A stretch of DNA of 64,000 nucleotides, taken from contig CAXAMN010021718.1 in the NCBI GenBank assembly GCA_963970005.1, positions 87,306 through 151,305 on the forward strand. The letters are read 5' to 3'. The position numbers and the translations under genes were made by a program. This DNA comes from Durusdinium trenchii. Its lineage: Eukaryota > Sar > Dinophyceae > Suessiales > Symbiodiniaceae. Under the pieces are notes generated by a model, which worked only from the letters and a program-made list of their open reading frames with translations, ran no database searches and was not told the DNA's origin. Numbering within the stretch: position 1 is the stretch's first letter; each line of letters starts with the position of its first letter. This document shows positions 30,340 to 42,600 of the stretch, piece after piece.

Positions 30340-31100
30340 TCACGTTAGGTTTTAGTCCGGCTCAGGCTGTGAGGCTCTGAGGGCTCTTGAGAAGTGGCTT
30401 TTTGCGCCTGATCATTTTCCAACGGTAGCTCGTCTTGAGACTGTCAGATGCAGATGTTCAGTGTCAGGATTGGAACCCATTTCAGGATGGCTTGGCTGAA
30501 CGAACATTGATTTTCTACTCGTAGCTATTTTAATGTTATGACCACGACCAGATTGTGTCATTCAGCAATATTCAGCGTGTAAATCGTCCATGTTTGTCGG
30601 TCCAACACCATTGGAGACACACCTCCAATGCGCGACTGACTCATCAAAAATCGGGACAAAGTTTCCTACATAAATCCACCCAAATAATTCGAGATATATA
30701 ATCCATGACCTCCAGAAGCAGGCTGTAATCCAAGAGCTTTATGTCTTCACCAGCCGTGGCAAGCGGTCACGCTGAAACAGCCAGGATCGACCAGCCCTTC
30801 GCAACCTGGCTGCAACCAGCCGGGGTTCATGGATCCCCTCAAAGAGACGGCCTCCAACGTATTCAGCTTCTGGCCTCGACCCCGCCGTATTCAGCTTCTC
30901 TCCCCAAACCAAATCGAATGAAACACTGCGGGTTTCGAGTGATGGCGAGCTGAAATCGCGGTTATTTTGGTGGAACAAGCAAGTCCCAAATCACGATTCC
31001 CATGCCAGGGACTTGCAACCAGAATGGCTCATTGCATCCGTAAGTCAGCCGCTTTGCCGTCCCCCTTTGCCTCCCTTCCTTTCGTTGGCTTAGGAGAGGA
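30340..31100. other. no assignable gene
   Basis: Minus and plus frames of 60-80 codons without recognisable domains; an A/T-rich patch lies near 30690-30705. Confidence 0.3.
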
Positions 31101-31106
31101 GAGACT

Positions 31107-31406
31107 ATGAAGGTCCTTGAGGAGATCCACGGCCAGTTCCACCAAGCAACCTTCCAATCCCTGACTTCCCAAGATGACTTCATGTTCCTTTCGTATCTCT
31201 CAATACAAAAGCAACGCCACCAACACAAGCACCTGCAACTCCACTCCGCGGGAAGGAGCTCGAAGCAGAGTTGGGTGAAGTTCGTGGAGCTCCATGAGGG
31301 ACCAACCAGGAGCTCGGCCGTCTCCGAAGTCGGCCGGTGTCGACACCGCCGATCCTCGCCACCGCAGCTTCACACTTGCAATGGCTGGGTTGAAGATCCC
31401 ATGTAA
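31107..31406 (+). other. open frame, possible exon
   Basis: Begins MKVLEEIHGQFHQATFQSLT after an A/G-rich leader. Protein-like for the first 30 codons only. Unrecognised. Confidence 0.25.
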
Positions 31407-31649
31407 AAGGACAGAAAAACACCTACTGGTAGGATGAGCATCTGCCATTATTCAAGGATGTTTGACCATGTGCGCTGTCCCAATTCTGATGACCTTTGAA
31501 CATTTGTGAATTTAGCATTACAGTGGTTCAGAATAGATGGCACATTTTAGATGGGGTCCATATGTGAACCTCAAATCCACTAATTATAAGAGTGTTCGAG
31601 TGTTACGTTACTTCCGGCCTTAAGATGTTCTCCACCTCGATGTCCTGCC

Positions 31650-31690
31650 ACTGCCTCTGCCTCTGCCTCTCTCTCTCTCTCTTTCTCTGT
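31650..31690. repeat. CT-rich microsatellite
   Basis: gcctctgcctct units grading into a (TC)n run. Confidence 0.8.
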
Positions 31691-32042
31691 GCTTCTGGCC
31701 AACACGATGCAGGCCGTGAGATCGTGCCAGGGCGCCAGGGCAGTTTCACATGGTTCCAATTGTGAGCAGGTCGTGGGGCCCAAATGCAGCATCGCGTACT
31801 TATACACTCACCTTTCGTGCTTTTGACCACCACCCATGGGGTGGCTGGTGATTGGGAGAAGCGTGTTCATCCAACATATGTTTGTTGGCCCATTGTTGGA
31901 TCCGCATCTTTCTCATGACCGGTCTGGACCGGGGTGAAACCCCAGGGAGACGCACCCCTTTTGACCTAGAGACCGAATGGCTCTTGAGAGCTGAAGAAAA
32001 GCTGCAGGAAAGGAGAAAACAGCTGACCACCTGGTTTGAATG

Positions 32043-32230
32043 TCCTAGTAGCGTCCAACTGATCATGGCCTCCAACCTAATAGCGATGGCCTCCAACCTA
32101 CTAGCGATGGCCTCCAACCTACTAGCGATGGCCTTCCACCTAGTAGCATCCTTGCTACTAGTAGCGATGCACTTTGTTACTAGTAGCTTCTTGTTCCTAG
32201 TAGTGATGCCAGGAGCTGCTAGTAGCTTCG
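32043..32230 (-). repeat. module array
   Basis: Four gcgatggcctccaaccta-type modules in tandem followed by gcatccttgcta, gcgatgcactttgtta, agcttcttgttcc, tgatgccaggagc. Confidence 0.9.
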
Positions 32231-32601
32231 ACGCTTTTGCCTTGCAGCCTTGAAAAGGATAGGGATAAGAACTGGCTTCACACGTGCTAACCAATCAATG
32301 CCCTTGGAATCACAGAACCATAAGACCTGAAAAGGATCAAACCTGTCAAGGTGCGCTGAATGAATACTGGTGGGACAGAATAGAATGCTCACAACTGGCT
32401 TGGGAGAACGGCCTCAATGCCTTGAAGCAGAGAAAAGAAGAAAATCAAATGCATGAGTTGCATCAGTTGCATCACACATGGCTTTTCGGTCTGCCGTCGC
32501 GCACTGACAGTGCCGTTGTCAGCCACTGGTGGCTCTGGACGGCCGGGCCCGAGGGACGCGCCGATCGGCCGGCGCGGGAGGTGGGACTCTCAGGAAGGTG
32601 T

Positions 32602-32925
32602 CTCTAGTAGCGATGCACTTTGTTCCTAATAGCTTATTGTTACTACTAGTAAGGCACTTGTTACTAGAAGCGATGCACTTGTTTCTAGTAGCTTCTTGTT
32701 ACTAGTAGCGATGCCCTTTGTTCCTAGTAAGGCCAGGAGCCCCTAATAGCGGCCTTTCTCTTAGTAGCGATGCACTTGTTTCTAGTAGCTTCTTGTTACT
32801 AGTAGCGATGCCCTTTGTTCCTAGTAAGGCCAGGAGCCCCTAATAGCGGCCTTTCTCTTAGTAGCGATGCCCTTGTTACTAGTAGCTTCTAGCCTTCTAG
32901 CTACTAGTAGCAATGCCCTTGTTCC
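32602..32925 (-). repeat. large module array with a perfect 97-bp duplication
   Basis: Complement modules throughout. 32670-32766 and 32767-32863 are identical 97-bp blocks, each holding gcgatgcacttgtttc, agcttcttgtta, gcgatgccctttgttcc, aaggccaggagcccc, gcggcctttctc. Confidence 0.95.
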
Positions 32926-33319
32926 ACCATGTCCACCAGCTTTGTTCGATGAAAAGGCTTGCCAAGGCTTGCAGATGTCTACATCATTTGCTAACGGACA
33001 TGTTAGCGAAGTTGTGGGTACCCCGAGCACAAGGTCGCCCTACCCCGTTAACCTAGGTGAAGAGACAGCGTGCGTGGAGAAGAGCGTCGACCCATTTTGG
33101 GTCGACTGCACCTGAAAAGCAGTGACTTAGCTTCACTGACTGAAGAGGAGGGCATTTGTCGTCCAGAGATCGAATTCATTTGGTCGTCGAGCATTTCTAC
33201 TTTGTTTGCACGAGACTGTCAGATGTCCGAGTCGATGCATTTGACCTTTGTTGGCCCCCCATCTTGATATAGAGCATCCCATGAAGCCTGAATCGGTTAA
33301 TCATGTGGTTCTGTGGGTG

Positions 33320-33500
33320 TGAAGGATGGAATCGCAATTGGTGAACTTGGAGCCAAAGATGGCTGAAACCCCGGACGCCAAGGCAGCCATGATTCCAGGC
33401 ATGGGCACTGCACCTCTGGTGCAGCCCAGTATTGGCACGGTGCCCAGTGGTGGCGAGGATATTAGGACGAAGCAAAGAGGTGGTCATTGGTCAAAGGGTG
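33320..33500 (+). CDS. coding-like exon, unidentified
   Basis: The frame reads MESQLVNLEPKMAETPDAKA, AMIPGMGTAPLVQPSIGTVP, SGGEDIRTK. Methionine/proline-rich and fluent, then degrades into a ggttggctggttggct simple repeat. Function unknown. Confidence 0.3.
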
Positions 33501-33800
33501 AAGTTGGTTGGCTGGTTGGCTGGTTGGCTGGTGGTTGCAGCATGAGATACTGCGGCATCTACCGGCGGCATTTGTGTACATTTCTTTGATATACAAAGAC
33601 GGACCATTTCACATTACTATGGAGTTCGAAGAATAGAACGAAGAACCCGTGAAAGTTGACCCTTGCGACAAGGCCCTGCGATGCCCTCCACGCTGACACC
33701 CACTGGTGCTGCACAGGTGGGAGTTGCTCTTTTGTTGCTCGGTGGGGCTTAGGCTGTATGTCTTCTCTAATTTCTTTTTAATTCTAACTATTTCTTGTTT

Positions 33801-33895
33801 CTAATAGCGAACGTTGTTACTAGTAGTAAGGCCAGGACCCCCTAGTAGCGTCCTTGCTCCTAAGTAGCGATGCCCTTTGCTCCTAGAAGCGTCCT
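33801..33895 (-). repeat. module array
   Basis: taatagcgaacg, ttgtta, taaggccaggaccccc, gcgtccttgctcc, gcgatgccctttgctcc. Confidence 0.85.
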
Positions 33896-34462
33896 AGGGC
33901 AAAGAGCAAGCTTGCACGATCTTGGGAGATTTCCACCCCTGATTTCTCAGACTTGTTTCACGTCCAATGCTTCCTCACACCAAAATGTGTTCGTTGGACA
34001 TGTAGACCAAAAGCACCTTCATGGGTCAATTTGACGGTTGTGTTCGAGCAGCGGTTGTTCCTTGAGCGAGGTTCCTTATATAATGCTCTGGCAAAACCAC
34101 GTTTCATTTGCATCTCGCAGCTCTTTGTGGCCGTGTTGCGCATGGCGAATAGCCCGCGCAGACCAGCAGCGTCAGTACAGACCCTCGGATTGTGGACCCG
34201 CGGAAGGGAAGAGGCTTTCGACTGAGACTGAGACCAGCCAGCAGCCTGGCATAGCGGCATAGGCATGTCTTTCCTCACTCATTCTACAAGGTCCTTTCAA
34301 TATGTCCTACAAGTGGAATTGACGACTCGATGCCATCTCCACTCTGCCCTCACCCTCGCCATGGCCACCACCCAGGAGCGTCCACAGAGAATGGGTGGAA
34401 ACCGCCGCACAGAACCCAGAGGCGATCTCTTGGATCTGGAAGTGGGGACGCTTAGGGCGAAA

Positions 34463-35185
34463 GCTACTAGGAACAAGTGCATCGCTACTAGTAACAGGTG
34501 CCTTACTAGTAGTAACAAGAAGCTAGTAGTNNNNNNNNNNNNNNNNNNNNNNNNNNNNNNNNNNNNNNNNNNNNNNNNNNNNNNNNNNNNNNNNNNNNNN
34601 NNNNNNNNNNNNNNNNNNNNNNNNNNNNNNNNNNNNNNNNNNNNNNNNNNNNNNNNNNNNNNNNNNNNNNNNNNNNNNNNNNNNNNNNNNNNNNNNNNNN
34701 NNNNNNNNNNNNNNNNNNNNNNNNNNNNNNNNNNNNNNNNNNNNNNNNNNNNNNNNNNNNNNNNNNNNNNNNNNNNNNNNNNNNNNNNNNNNNNNNNNNN
34801 NNNNNNNNNNNNNNNNNNNNNNNNNNNNNNNNNNNNNNNNNNNNNNNNNNNNNNNNNNNNNNNNNNNNNNNNNNNNNNNNNNNNNNNNNNNNNNNNNNNN
34901 NNNNNNNNNNNNNNNNNNNNNNNNNNNNNNGCTAGTAGTAACAGGTGCCTTACTAGTAGTAACAAGAAGCTAGTAGTAACAGGTGCCACGCTAGTAGTAA
35001 CAGGTGCCACGCTAGTAGTAACAGGTGCCATACTAGCCCGTGGTTCCGTTCGTGGTCATGGCCTCCACCCTGGTAGCGATGCCAGGAGCCCCGAACGTAG
35101 CGAACCTTGTTCCTAGTAGCAAGAATGCAACTAGTAGTAATGCCAGGAGCCCCGTTCGTAGCGTCCGATCGCTCCGTTTGTAGCT
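34463..35185. repeat. long module array spanning a 400-N gap
   Basis: Plus orientation on both sides of the gap (34531-34930): aacaagtgcatcg, aacaggtgcctta, aacaagaag, aacaggtgccacg twice. From about 35055 it switches to complement (gccaggagccccgaacgtag, cgtccgatcgctccg). The frames that appear open across it are artefacts of the N run. Confidence 0.9.
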
Positions 35186-35977
35186 GAGAACTCGCTCCGA
35201 GGTGTGGGGCCATGCATCGAACTGCATCGGGTCTGGGATTCGAAGGAATCATTGTTTGGAGGGTCAATCCCAAAGAATTCCCCACTAGGCACCAGTCTCA
35301 GTTGCTGTACATGTTGTCTTTTTATGTGTTCGGATTACAACCACCATTAATTTCATAGGCTGAAAAAACGACAACCATTATTGATGTACTAAGGATTGTA
35401 CACTACCAAACCAGGTCAACCCAATTTTTCAACGGCCTTGACTTCCAGGGTGTTCTTTCCCTCACCCCGGGACCCAGCGTTGACATGATTCGATGGTCCT
35501 CGAACGGTCTAAGATGGATGATTGAACATCCCCATCGCCGAGGTCTGTGGCGTGCATGGCCATAGCTTCAATCTCCGTTCCTTGGTGTCGAATGAATAGG
35601 TTTAAATACTGTATGTATGTAAATATATATAGCCTGGACCTGTAGATCTTCCCTTAAACCAATTGGTTTGATTGGACCATGTCGGGGGAGAAAAACCTTC
35701 ACCGCACCATTTCGGCGACTGTTTTCGAATCACCGAGTTCGTCAAGTGCTACCCGGGTGAAGAGTAGTGGTCTCTGCAGCCAAGCCAAGAACATCATCGC
35801 CTTTTTTCTCCGCGAAAAAACACGCTATAAATACCTGGAGCACCAGGAAACGAACAACAGCAAAAGCACTCCTATGGGCTTTGAGCATGTTGGTCCCTCC
35901 GTCCGAACCGCAGTTGTTGTTTTCTTGCTTTACCGGGGTACGCTGAAAGGATATGCCCACAAGAAACGGGTTTGTTG

Positions 35978-36066
35978 GAGCAAGGACGCTACTAGGGGCA
36001 CTCACTACGAGGGCATCGCTACGAGTCCGGAGCGATTTCTTACGCGAACCGAACGGGGCGCTCCTG
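35978..36066 (+). repeat. module array, degenerate
   Basis: gagcaaggacg, gggcactc, gagggcatcg, gtccggagcgat, ggggcgctcctggc. Confidence 0.75.
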
Positions 36067-36189
36067 GCAGACCCGTCAGGTGTGTCAGAGAGCATCACGG
36101 GAAAGGACCTCCTCGTGGCCAGGCAGCAATGGTCCCGCTCGCTGCTGGGGACCCGACCTGTTAGCCGTTGGTTGCAGAAACAGCCAGAC

Positions 36190-36232
36190 GGGCGCACACG
36201 CACACGCACACGCACATGTGTGTGTGTGTGTG
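36190..36232. repeat. CA/CG-to-TG microsatellite, self-complementary
   Basis: cacacgcacacgcacacgca grades through catg into a (TG)n run, so the two halves can pair. Confidence 0.8.
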
Positions 36233-36448
36233 TTTTTCACCATGATCATCCAGTTCGAAATGGGTGAAGTGATGCTGCCCCCCTGGAGGTTACACGGAAA
36301 TCATGTGCGTATTTATGGTCCTTAGCGAGACTGTTTGGTGGCTCCCAAGCAAAATAAGAACAGTCAGCAACAAAGCCTTGAAGCAACCATGACGAACTTT
36401 GCAGCGCTTATGGCCTCCACGTCTTTTCACAACGAATGCTGTGACCTG

Positions 36449-36582
36449 TAGCCTCTTGTTACTATAGTAGCTTCTTGTTACTAGTAGCGTCCTTGCTCCT
36501 AGTAGTACGGCCAGGAGCCCCTAGAAGCGTCCTTGCTTCTATAGTAGCGATGCCCAGAGCCCCTAATAGCTTCTTGTTACTG
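36449..36582 (-). repeat. module array
   Basis: agcttcttgtta, gcgtccttgctcc, taccgg-type ggccaggagcccc, gcgtccttgcttc, gcgatgcccagagcccc, agcttcttgtta. Confidence 0.85.
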
Positions 36583-37020
36583 ACAAATACCAGTCTCAGG
36601 AGATGGTGCGAAACCATTTGCCAGCCAAGCCCGGCGCTGCTTCTGGGCACAGTGGGCACAGCGGGCAGGTCTTTGTTTTGGTTTGGGGGGTGAGCCACGG
36701 TTCAAAGACAAGGGTCAAGGGAATGGGAGAAGGTCCATTGTGGCAGAGATTCAACATTGCTATTGGGTTGGAGGCCTCGCTATTAGGTTCATGGTTCTGC
36801 CTGGAGCTTCTGTTTGAACAGCTTGTTAAACATTTAAACCCAGCCTCCTCTTAGTTTGCGGACTGCGCGAACTTCAATTGAACTATTGCTTCAGTCAAAG
36901 AGTGTCCGGTGTCTTTGCCACCACAGGAGTGCTCAAAATCTGTGAAAAGTCGATTTGGTTGAGGAATTTCCTGTCAGGATGAGATCAGGAAGAGACCAAT
37001 GGAATCATATGCGATCATGT

Positions 37021-37135
37021 GTCCTAGTAGCGTCCGATCGCTCCGTTCGTAGCGATGCCCTTTGTTCCTAGTAGCTTCTTGTTACTAGTAGTAAGGCCAG
37101 GAGTGCCCCTAGTAGCGTCCTTGCTCCTAGTAAAC
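37021..37135 (-). repeat. module array
   Basis: cgtccgatcgctccg, gcgatgccctttgttcc, agcttcttgtta, aaggccaggagtgcccc, gcgtccttgctcc. Confidence 0.9.
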
Positions 37136-37599
37136 CTGTAACAGTCGGCAAACAGTTATCACTAATTATTCACTAACCATCATCATCCACTGGGCCCAGG
37201 TAATAGGATAGACATGAGTCAAACGGCCAGTTTTTCCTGACTCAGTATGTCTGACGACCATGACAACGAAAGCATCGCATCGCACAACGAAGAACGCATG
37301 ACTTGTTGCGACTTGCTGGGACTCGCGGCGAGGCTTTGTCACTGCTGTGGAATGAGCAAAAGCTCTCGTTGACGAGAACCTTGAGAGAGGAAGGAATCTC
37401 AGCTGCAAGGCCAAAGAGGCCAGGCTGAGAAAAGACCTGTTCAGATGACAGGCTGACAGGGCTCCGATTTGTGTTTAAAAGACGTGGCACGATGTGGCCA
37501 ATGCACAAGGTTTGGAGTCTGCGAGTTGGTCCGTGGTAGGAGATGAATCCTGATGATAATCCCCACATATAGATAGACACGGTTTCCAAGACATTTTTT

Positions 37600-38256
37600 G
37601 TGGGGATCTACTTTACTCTTTTTTCTTTGGGGGTCTATTGTTACAAATTTAAATACTACAAAAAGGGCCATGGACATGTGGATCCATGTGGGAACCCTGA
37701 GGTCTTTGGAAGTCTCCGGTCGTCAGCTACGTCTTTGCACGCGCCTGCATGTCGCGCGGAATGGGGGGCGCGGACTCTATCGCGAGGAATCGCGTCGCGT
37801 TTGTCGCGTGGACTTCGATCCCAAAATCCTCTTGGCCACGGATGTTTGGAAGCTCTGAGTGAATCTGTTCCGTCAGACTGGGGAGTTGAGACTCCCCAGT
37901 CTGTTTTTTCTCCGAGACGTCTGTTTAAGTCTGGTCCAGGTACGAATGCCAATGCTCGGCCTTGCATGAATCCTGACAGGCTGAAGGCTTGGAAGGCTCT
38001 GAAGAGGGGCTTTGAAGACTCTGGTGAGGAAAGTTTGGAAGGACTTACTGCAGTCTACTATGAGGGAAAGCACCTGGAGTTCTTTTTGCCGCTTGGGCAA
38101 ATCAGACTGGAGTCCAAAGTTCGGTGTATTCGGAGCGCCGGTGGAAGAAACTGCACCGACCTCCAGGAGACTAAAAGAATTGCAGGACCAGGATACGACT
38201 TGGTGTGTTTTCGTTGCTCATGTTTGTTCTCCAATGCCTTTTGCACAAGGCCATAG
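37600..38256 (+). other. 218-codon open frame, uncertain
   Basis: The longest open frame of the middle region outside the retroelement. The part from about 37970 (SLEGLTAVYYEGKHLEFFLP) looks most protein-like. No family recognised, and a short GAGTTGAGACTC palindrome interrupts it near 37880. It could hold an exon of the downstream repeat-protein gene. Confidence 0.25.
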
Positions 38257-38854
38257 AGCAATTGTTGCGACAGATCTCGGCATGGGGTGTTGGACATTCA
38301 TCCACACGTGCGATCATATGGCCATTACACAGTTTCCGACACCTTTGCTCAACACCTCGGTGCCACGCATCTCACGTCGGTCCATGGTTGTCACAGTGGT
38401 GGAACACTCCTGGCTCTCTTTCGGAGCTCCTTCTCTGCGAGAACCAAGTTCAACACCTCGGATCCGCATTGCATCTGCATCGCATCTGCCCAGGAATCAG
38501 GTGCAACCCTCTGGAACCTTGGACGCTCGGCTTGACCCGGTGTCGGCAACCGGGTCGACCGGGTGTTGGACGAGAAGCCACGGTTTGTGCCACCGGCCGG
38601 ACAGGGCTGGTTGGGATGAAGTGGAGATGACTGGAGAGTTGAGTGCAGACACTGCCGTGGGTGGAGGCCATCGCTACTAAGGTTGGAGAACATGCTTAAG
38701 CATGCACAGCACATCTCGGGGGTATGGGACCAACATCGTGGGTGGAGGAAAGAGCCAGGACTCAGCCGTTCGTTGCGTGGCTGACGTTAAAACCCTGAGT
38801 GAAACAATGGTGGTTCGGTGAAGGCGATTGAATCAATGGATGGAATCCTATAGG

Positions 38855-38945
38855 GTATTTGTGTGTGTGTGCGTATGGGTCTGTGTGTGTTTAACATACT
38901 TTGAGCCCCATTGGTGGATATGTGTGTGTGTGCGCGTGTCAAACG
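38855..38945. repeat. TG microsatellites
   Basis: Three separate (TG)n runs near 38860, 38882 and 38920. Confidence 0.85.
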
Positions 38946-39587
38946 GAAAAGCACCGAAGAATTGATGAACGTGTACCGAAAGTCCTCGTCGTTTTCGGTG
39001 GTGGTTTTGGATATGTTGTTCAACCTCTACTTGGGATGGTTGAGCCCACTGAGCCTTTTGTTTGAGCTGAAACCAGCCACCTACGGCCTTTACGCACCAG
39101 GAGCGGATCGTCTTTGAACATTTTGATCGAAGCTTCTGGGCTCTCGATGTGGGTGGCTTGCGTGTGGGGCGCACTTTCTGAGCCCAAATACTGCAAGATT
39201 GATGCGCACTCGTTCCACCTTCAAAGAAATGCGTTCATTCAGGAAGAAGAGATGGTGAGAAGATGTTTAAGCGATGGCCTCCAGTAGCGATGGCCTCTTC
39301 AGGATCAAAAGAAGGACTGCGCTTCAGATGACCGTTGATCTCACTCTTCAGGCACGGAAGAGGAGAGCCTCTGGATTTCGTGCGTTTCAATTGGCCCCAG
39401 AGAGGCCAAACGAGCCGTAGAATGCCAAGGAATCCAGCATGATACCAGTTCAGGTACCTCCCGTGCTCACATTTGTTGCCCAGTTCTTTTGCATGATTGG
39501 GATACCAAAATCTGATGATCGAGGCTTTGGAAGGGATTCGTTTCCAGTTTCTCGGCCGCGGCAGAGCTCGCTCCAAGCAGCGCTTTC

Positions 39588-39682
39588 CGCATTTGCCGGC
39601 GCTGAGGTTTGAAGAACATCATGTTTCCCAAGAATCTTCAAAGTTTGACCTTCAGCCGCTTGCAGAGAGTCCAGTGCAGCTG
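39588..39682 (+). CDS. FNIP segment 1 (two units, frame break)
   Basis: RFPHLPALRFEEHH in one frame, then MFPKNLQSLTFSRLQRVQ in another. Confidence 0.5.
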
Positions 39683-42600
39683 TGAGGATGAAAGGAAACC
39701 AGGGACTGTTTCGCGGGATCGGTGTTGGAGGCTTTTACCCCAGGTGGAGAAGTCCTGATTCGCATTGGTGCACGGCGCTTTTTGTCCCTTTTTCAATGGT
39801 TCGAATGCTGTTCGCATCGAATCGCAAGGAACAAGTGTTCAAAGAATTCCACTGTGCACTGCTGTGTCTTTATGGGCGCTAGATGGATTTGGGATCAACC
39901 CGTGGCGGCAAGAAGACCCTGGCCTGGTTTTGCCTAGGGAGATCTTTGATATTCCCTATGTTGAATCCTCTTTCGGGAAACATGCTCCATTTGTTCCAGG
40001 TCCTTAAACAAATCCAAGTTTTCTTTCGAGCTAAGCTTTCAATCTTTGTTGAAGAAGTGGGAACGGAGATCACCGCCCATTGGGCGTCCCCTTCAAATTC
40101 TTCGAAGATTTCAAAGAATCCTTCAATTCAAAGAATTCAACACATCCAGCTCGACACAAGCCTGAGAACACCTCAGGCTACAACTTCAACCGTTCCTTGC
40201 GCAACGTGAAGTTTCCCAAGGGACTGAAGCATCTCACCTTCGGCTCGGCACCTTCGGCTGCGTTTCACCGGGGGTCGCCAGTCGGCCGGACGGGTGGAAC
40301 GGGCCGGTGACCAGACGTGGAACGTGCTTGGCGGAGCCTTGATCAGGAAGGAACCAAGGACATCGCTACTAGTAGCAATAGAAGCTACTAGTAGCTCCTG
40401 GCCTTACTATTAGGAGCAAAGGACGCTACTAGGGGCTCCTGGCCATACTCTGGACAAGAAGCTACTAGGAACCAAGGGCATCGCCACGAACGGAGCGTTC
40501 GGACGCTACTAGTAGCTCATAGGCCTTACTACTGGCAACAAAAAGCTACTAGCAGTGTAGGGATAGGAAGTGTCCAAATTCTGAGAATTGATGTGCCACA
40601 TGTTCTTTTTTCCATCGCGAGCAAGGCCCTTTGTTCCTAGTAGCGTTCCTTTGTTACTAGTAGTAAGGCCAGGAGCGCCCCGGTCGAAAGCTTCTTCGAG
40701 TGAAAGTGACTTCGCCGCTTCCCCGGTCGAAAGGTTCGACGGTCGCCAGACGTGAGGATTTCAACCAACCTTTGGAACGAGTGCAGCTGCCGAGCACGCT
40801 GCAGAGCTTGTCTTTCGGTGACCCGGTGAGCATTTGCTACTAGTAGGGACGCTACTAGGTGGAGGCTATCGCCACTAGGGAGGAGGCCACTACTACTAGG
40901 AGCAAGAAGATACTAGTAGCTATTTGCTACTAAGATAACAACAACTTTTGAGATCCTTGTACTTCCCCAAGTTTCTGTGGCTAAATATATATTCTGTGGT
41001 GATGACGTGGTGACAACCCGTCCCAACTGTCCTTTGACTAGGTGCATGTCGTGGTTCCCTGAATTTTGTTGGACACAGCCATCAGAAGTATCAAGAGCTA
41101 CAGCTCTTCATGACCAGGGTGGCTGGTTCACACGGCCTTCGTTTTGGGGTGAACTTCCACAAAGCAACATGACATGATCCAAATCCATAAATAGTATACA
41201 GTTATCATCAATATATCCCACGTAATATACATAACATAGTACGTAACATATAATATCATATATAATATCTCTGTTTTTTTGTGTGTTTGTTCATCCCGCT
41301 TGAGGCGAAGAGTTTGACCAGAGCTTGGAGTTTGTACACCTGCCGAAGCTTCAAAGTGCCCCAGCGTCAGGATATGTCAGGCACATTTTTCGGACAAATG
41401 ATCAGTGAATGGTCCACTGATAGGCTGGAAGTGAAGAAGTGGAGGCTGGAACCCCCTCCAAGGCTAAGCAGTGCCATTCAACAGACAAGTTCACACTTAG
41501 ATCGTTGCAAGACCAAGCTTGTCCACGCAAAGCATTGTGGCTTTGGGGGTCTAAGCAGAAAGTAGAAGCTTGAAAGTTTGCAACATGTGTTTAAGCCTTG
41601 TGTGGAAATGTTAAATCTATTCCATTGAACACCTCCAGAGCGTTTTTGGAGCCCCTTCAGCACGATGTCGTTCGCCCCCAACTGAGGTTTAACCTTCGGT
41701 TTGAGCTTCGATCAGCCCCTTGAGCCTTGGCTGGAGAACGCGTTCCGGGGGTGACGTTGGACGTTGTCACTAAAAATAGAGAACACATGCTGGACAGTAA
41801 AGGTATGTTTAAACGTATTTGTAACAACGTATATTTGATCGGGAACATGTTTCACGATGAATGTAAAAGGGATGTTGGACATAGAAGCTATTAGAAACAA
41901 TAAGCTTCTAGTAACAGGTGCCACGCTAGTAGTAACAGGTGCCTTACTAGTAGCAACAAGAAGCTATTAGAAACAAGTGCCACGCTAGTAGGAACAAGTG
42001 CCTTACTAGTAGGAGCAAAGACGCTACTAGGAACAAGTGCCAGTAGGCCGAAGGACGAAGCAAATGGTCCCATCAGCATCTGTTTGAAGGGCACCACACA
42101 TGGATAGATCTGCAAGAGCCTTATGGATGTGCTACTGGCAAGCTACTTAGCTACTTGTTGATCTTGCGACTGGGGACATGGCCGAGAAGGACGAGAAGGA
42201 CGCCCGGCCGTCCGATGCGGTCCTTTCCGTGCCCGCCCTGGAGGCGCTCTTTCCGCCGCTCGAGAGCAGCCGAGGACCGAGTGCGCCTGCCGAGGACGTT
42301 GCAACGTCTCACGCTGGGGCGGAACTTCAACTTCCCCTTGCAACGCGTGAAGTTGCCGCAGCTGGAGTACTTGGAGTTTGGGGAGCTGTTCAATCAGAAC
42401 ATGGACCATGTGCAATTGCCCAGTAGCATTCAGAATCTTGGCCGCCTTCAAGTGACACAGTCTCACCACGTCTCACCTGAAAGATTCTACTTCTTCAGCA
42501 TGATTTTAAAGCTGTGTACAGGTTCGGGTCAATGTTTTCAAGGGTATCATCAAAAGGAGCTAAGTTGATCCTTTGGCGGATCCCGACATCACAACAACGT

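Noticed and set aside
34265-35116. Long open frames across the N gap
   Set aside because: They are open only because unknown bases cannot encode stops; the flanks are module repeats.
36190-36232. CA/TG palindrome as a regulatory element
   Set aside because: Simple-sequence microsatellite; pairing is an expected consequence of CA next to TG.
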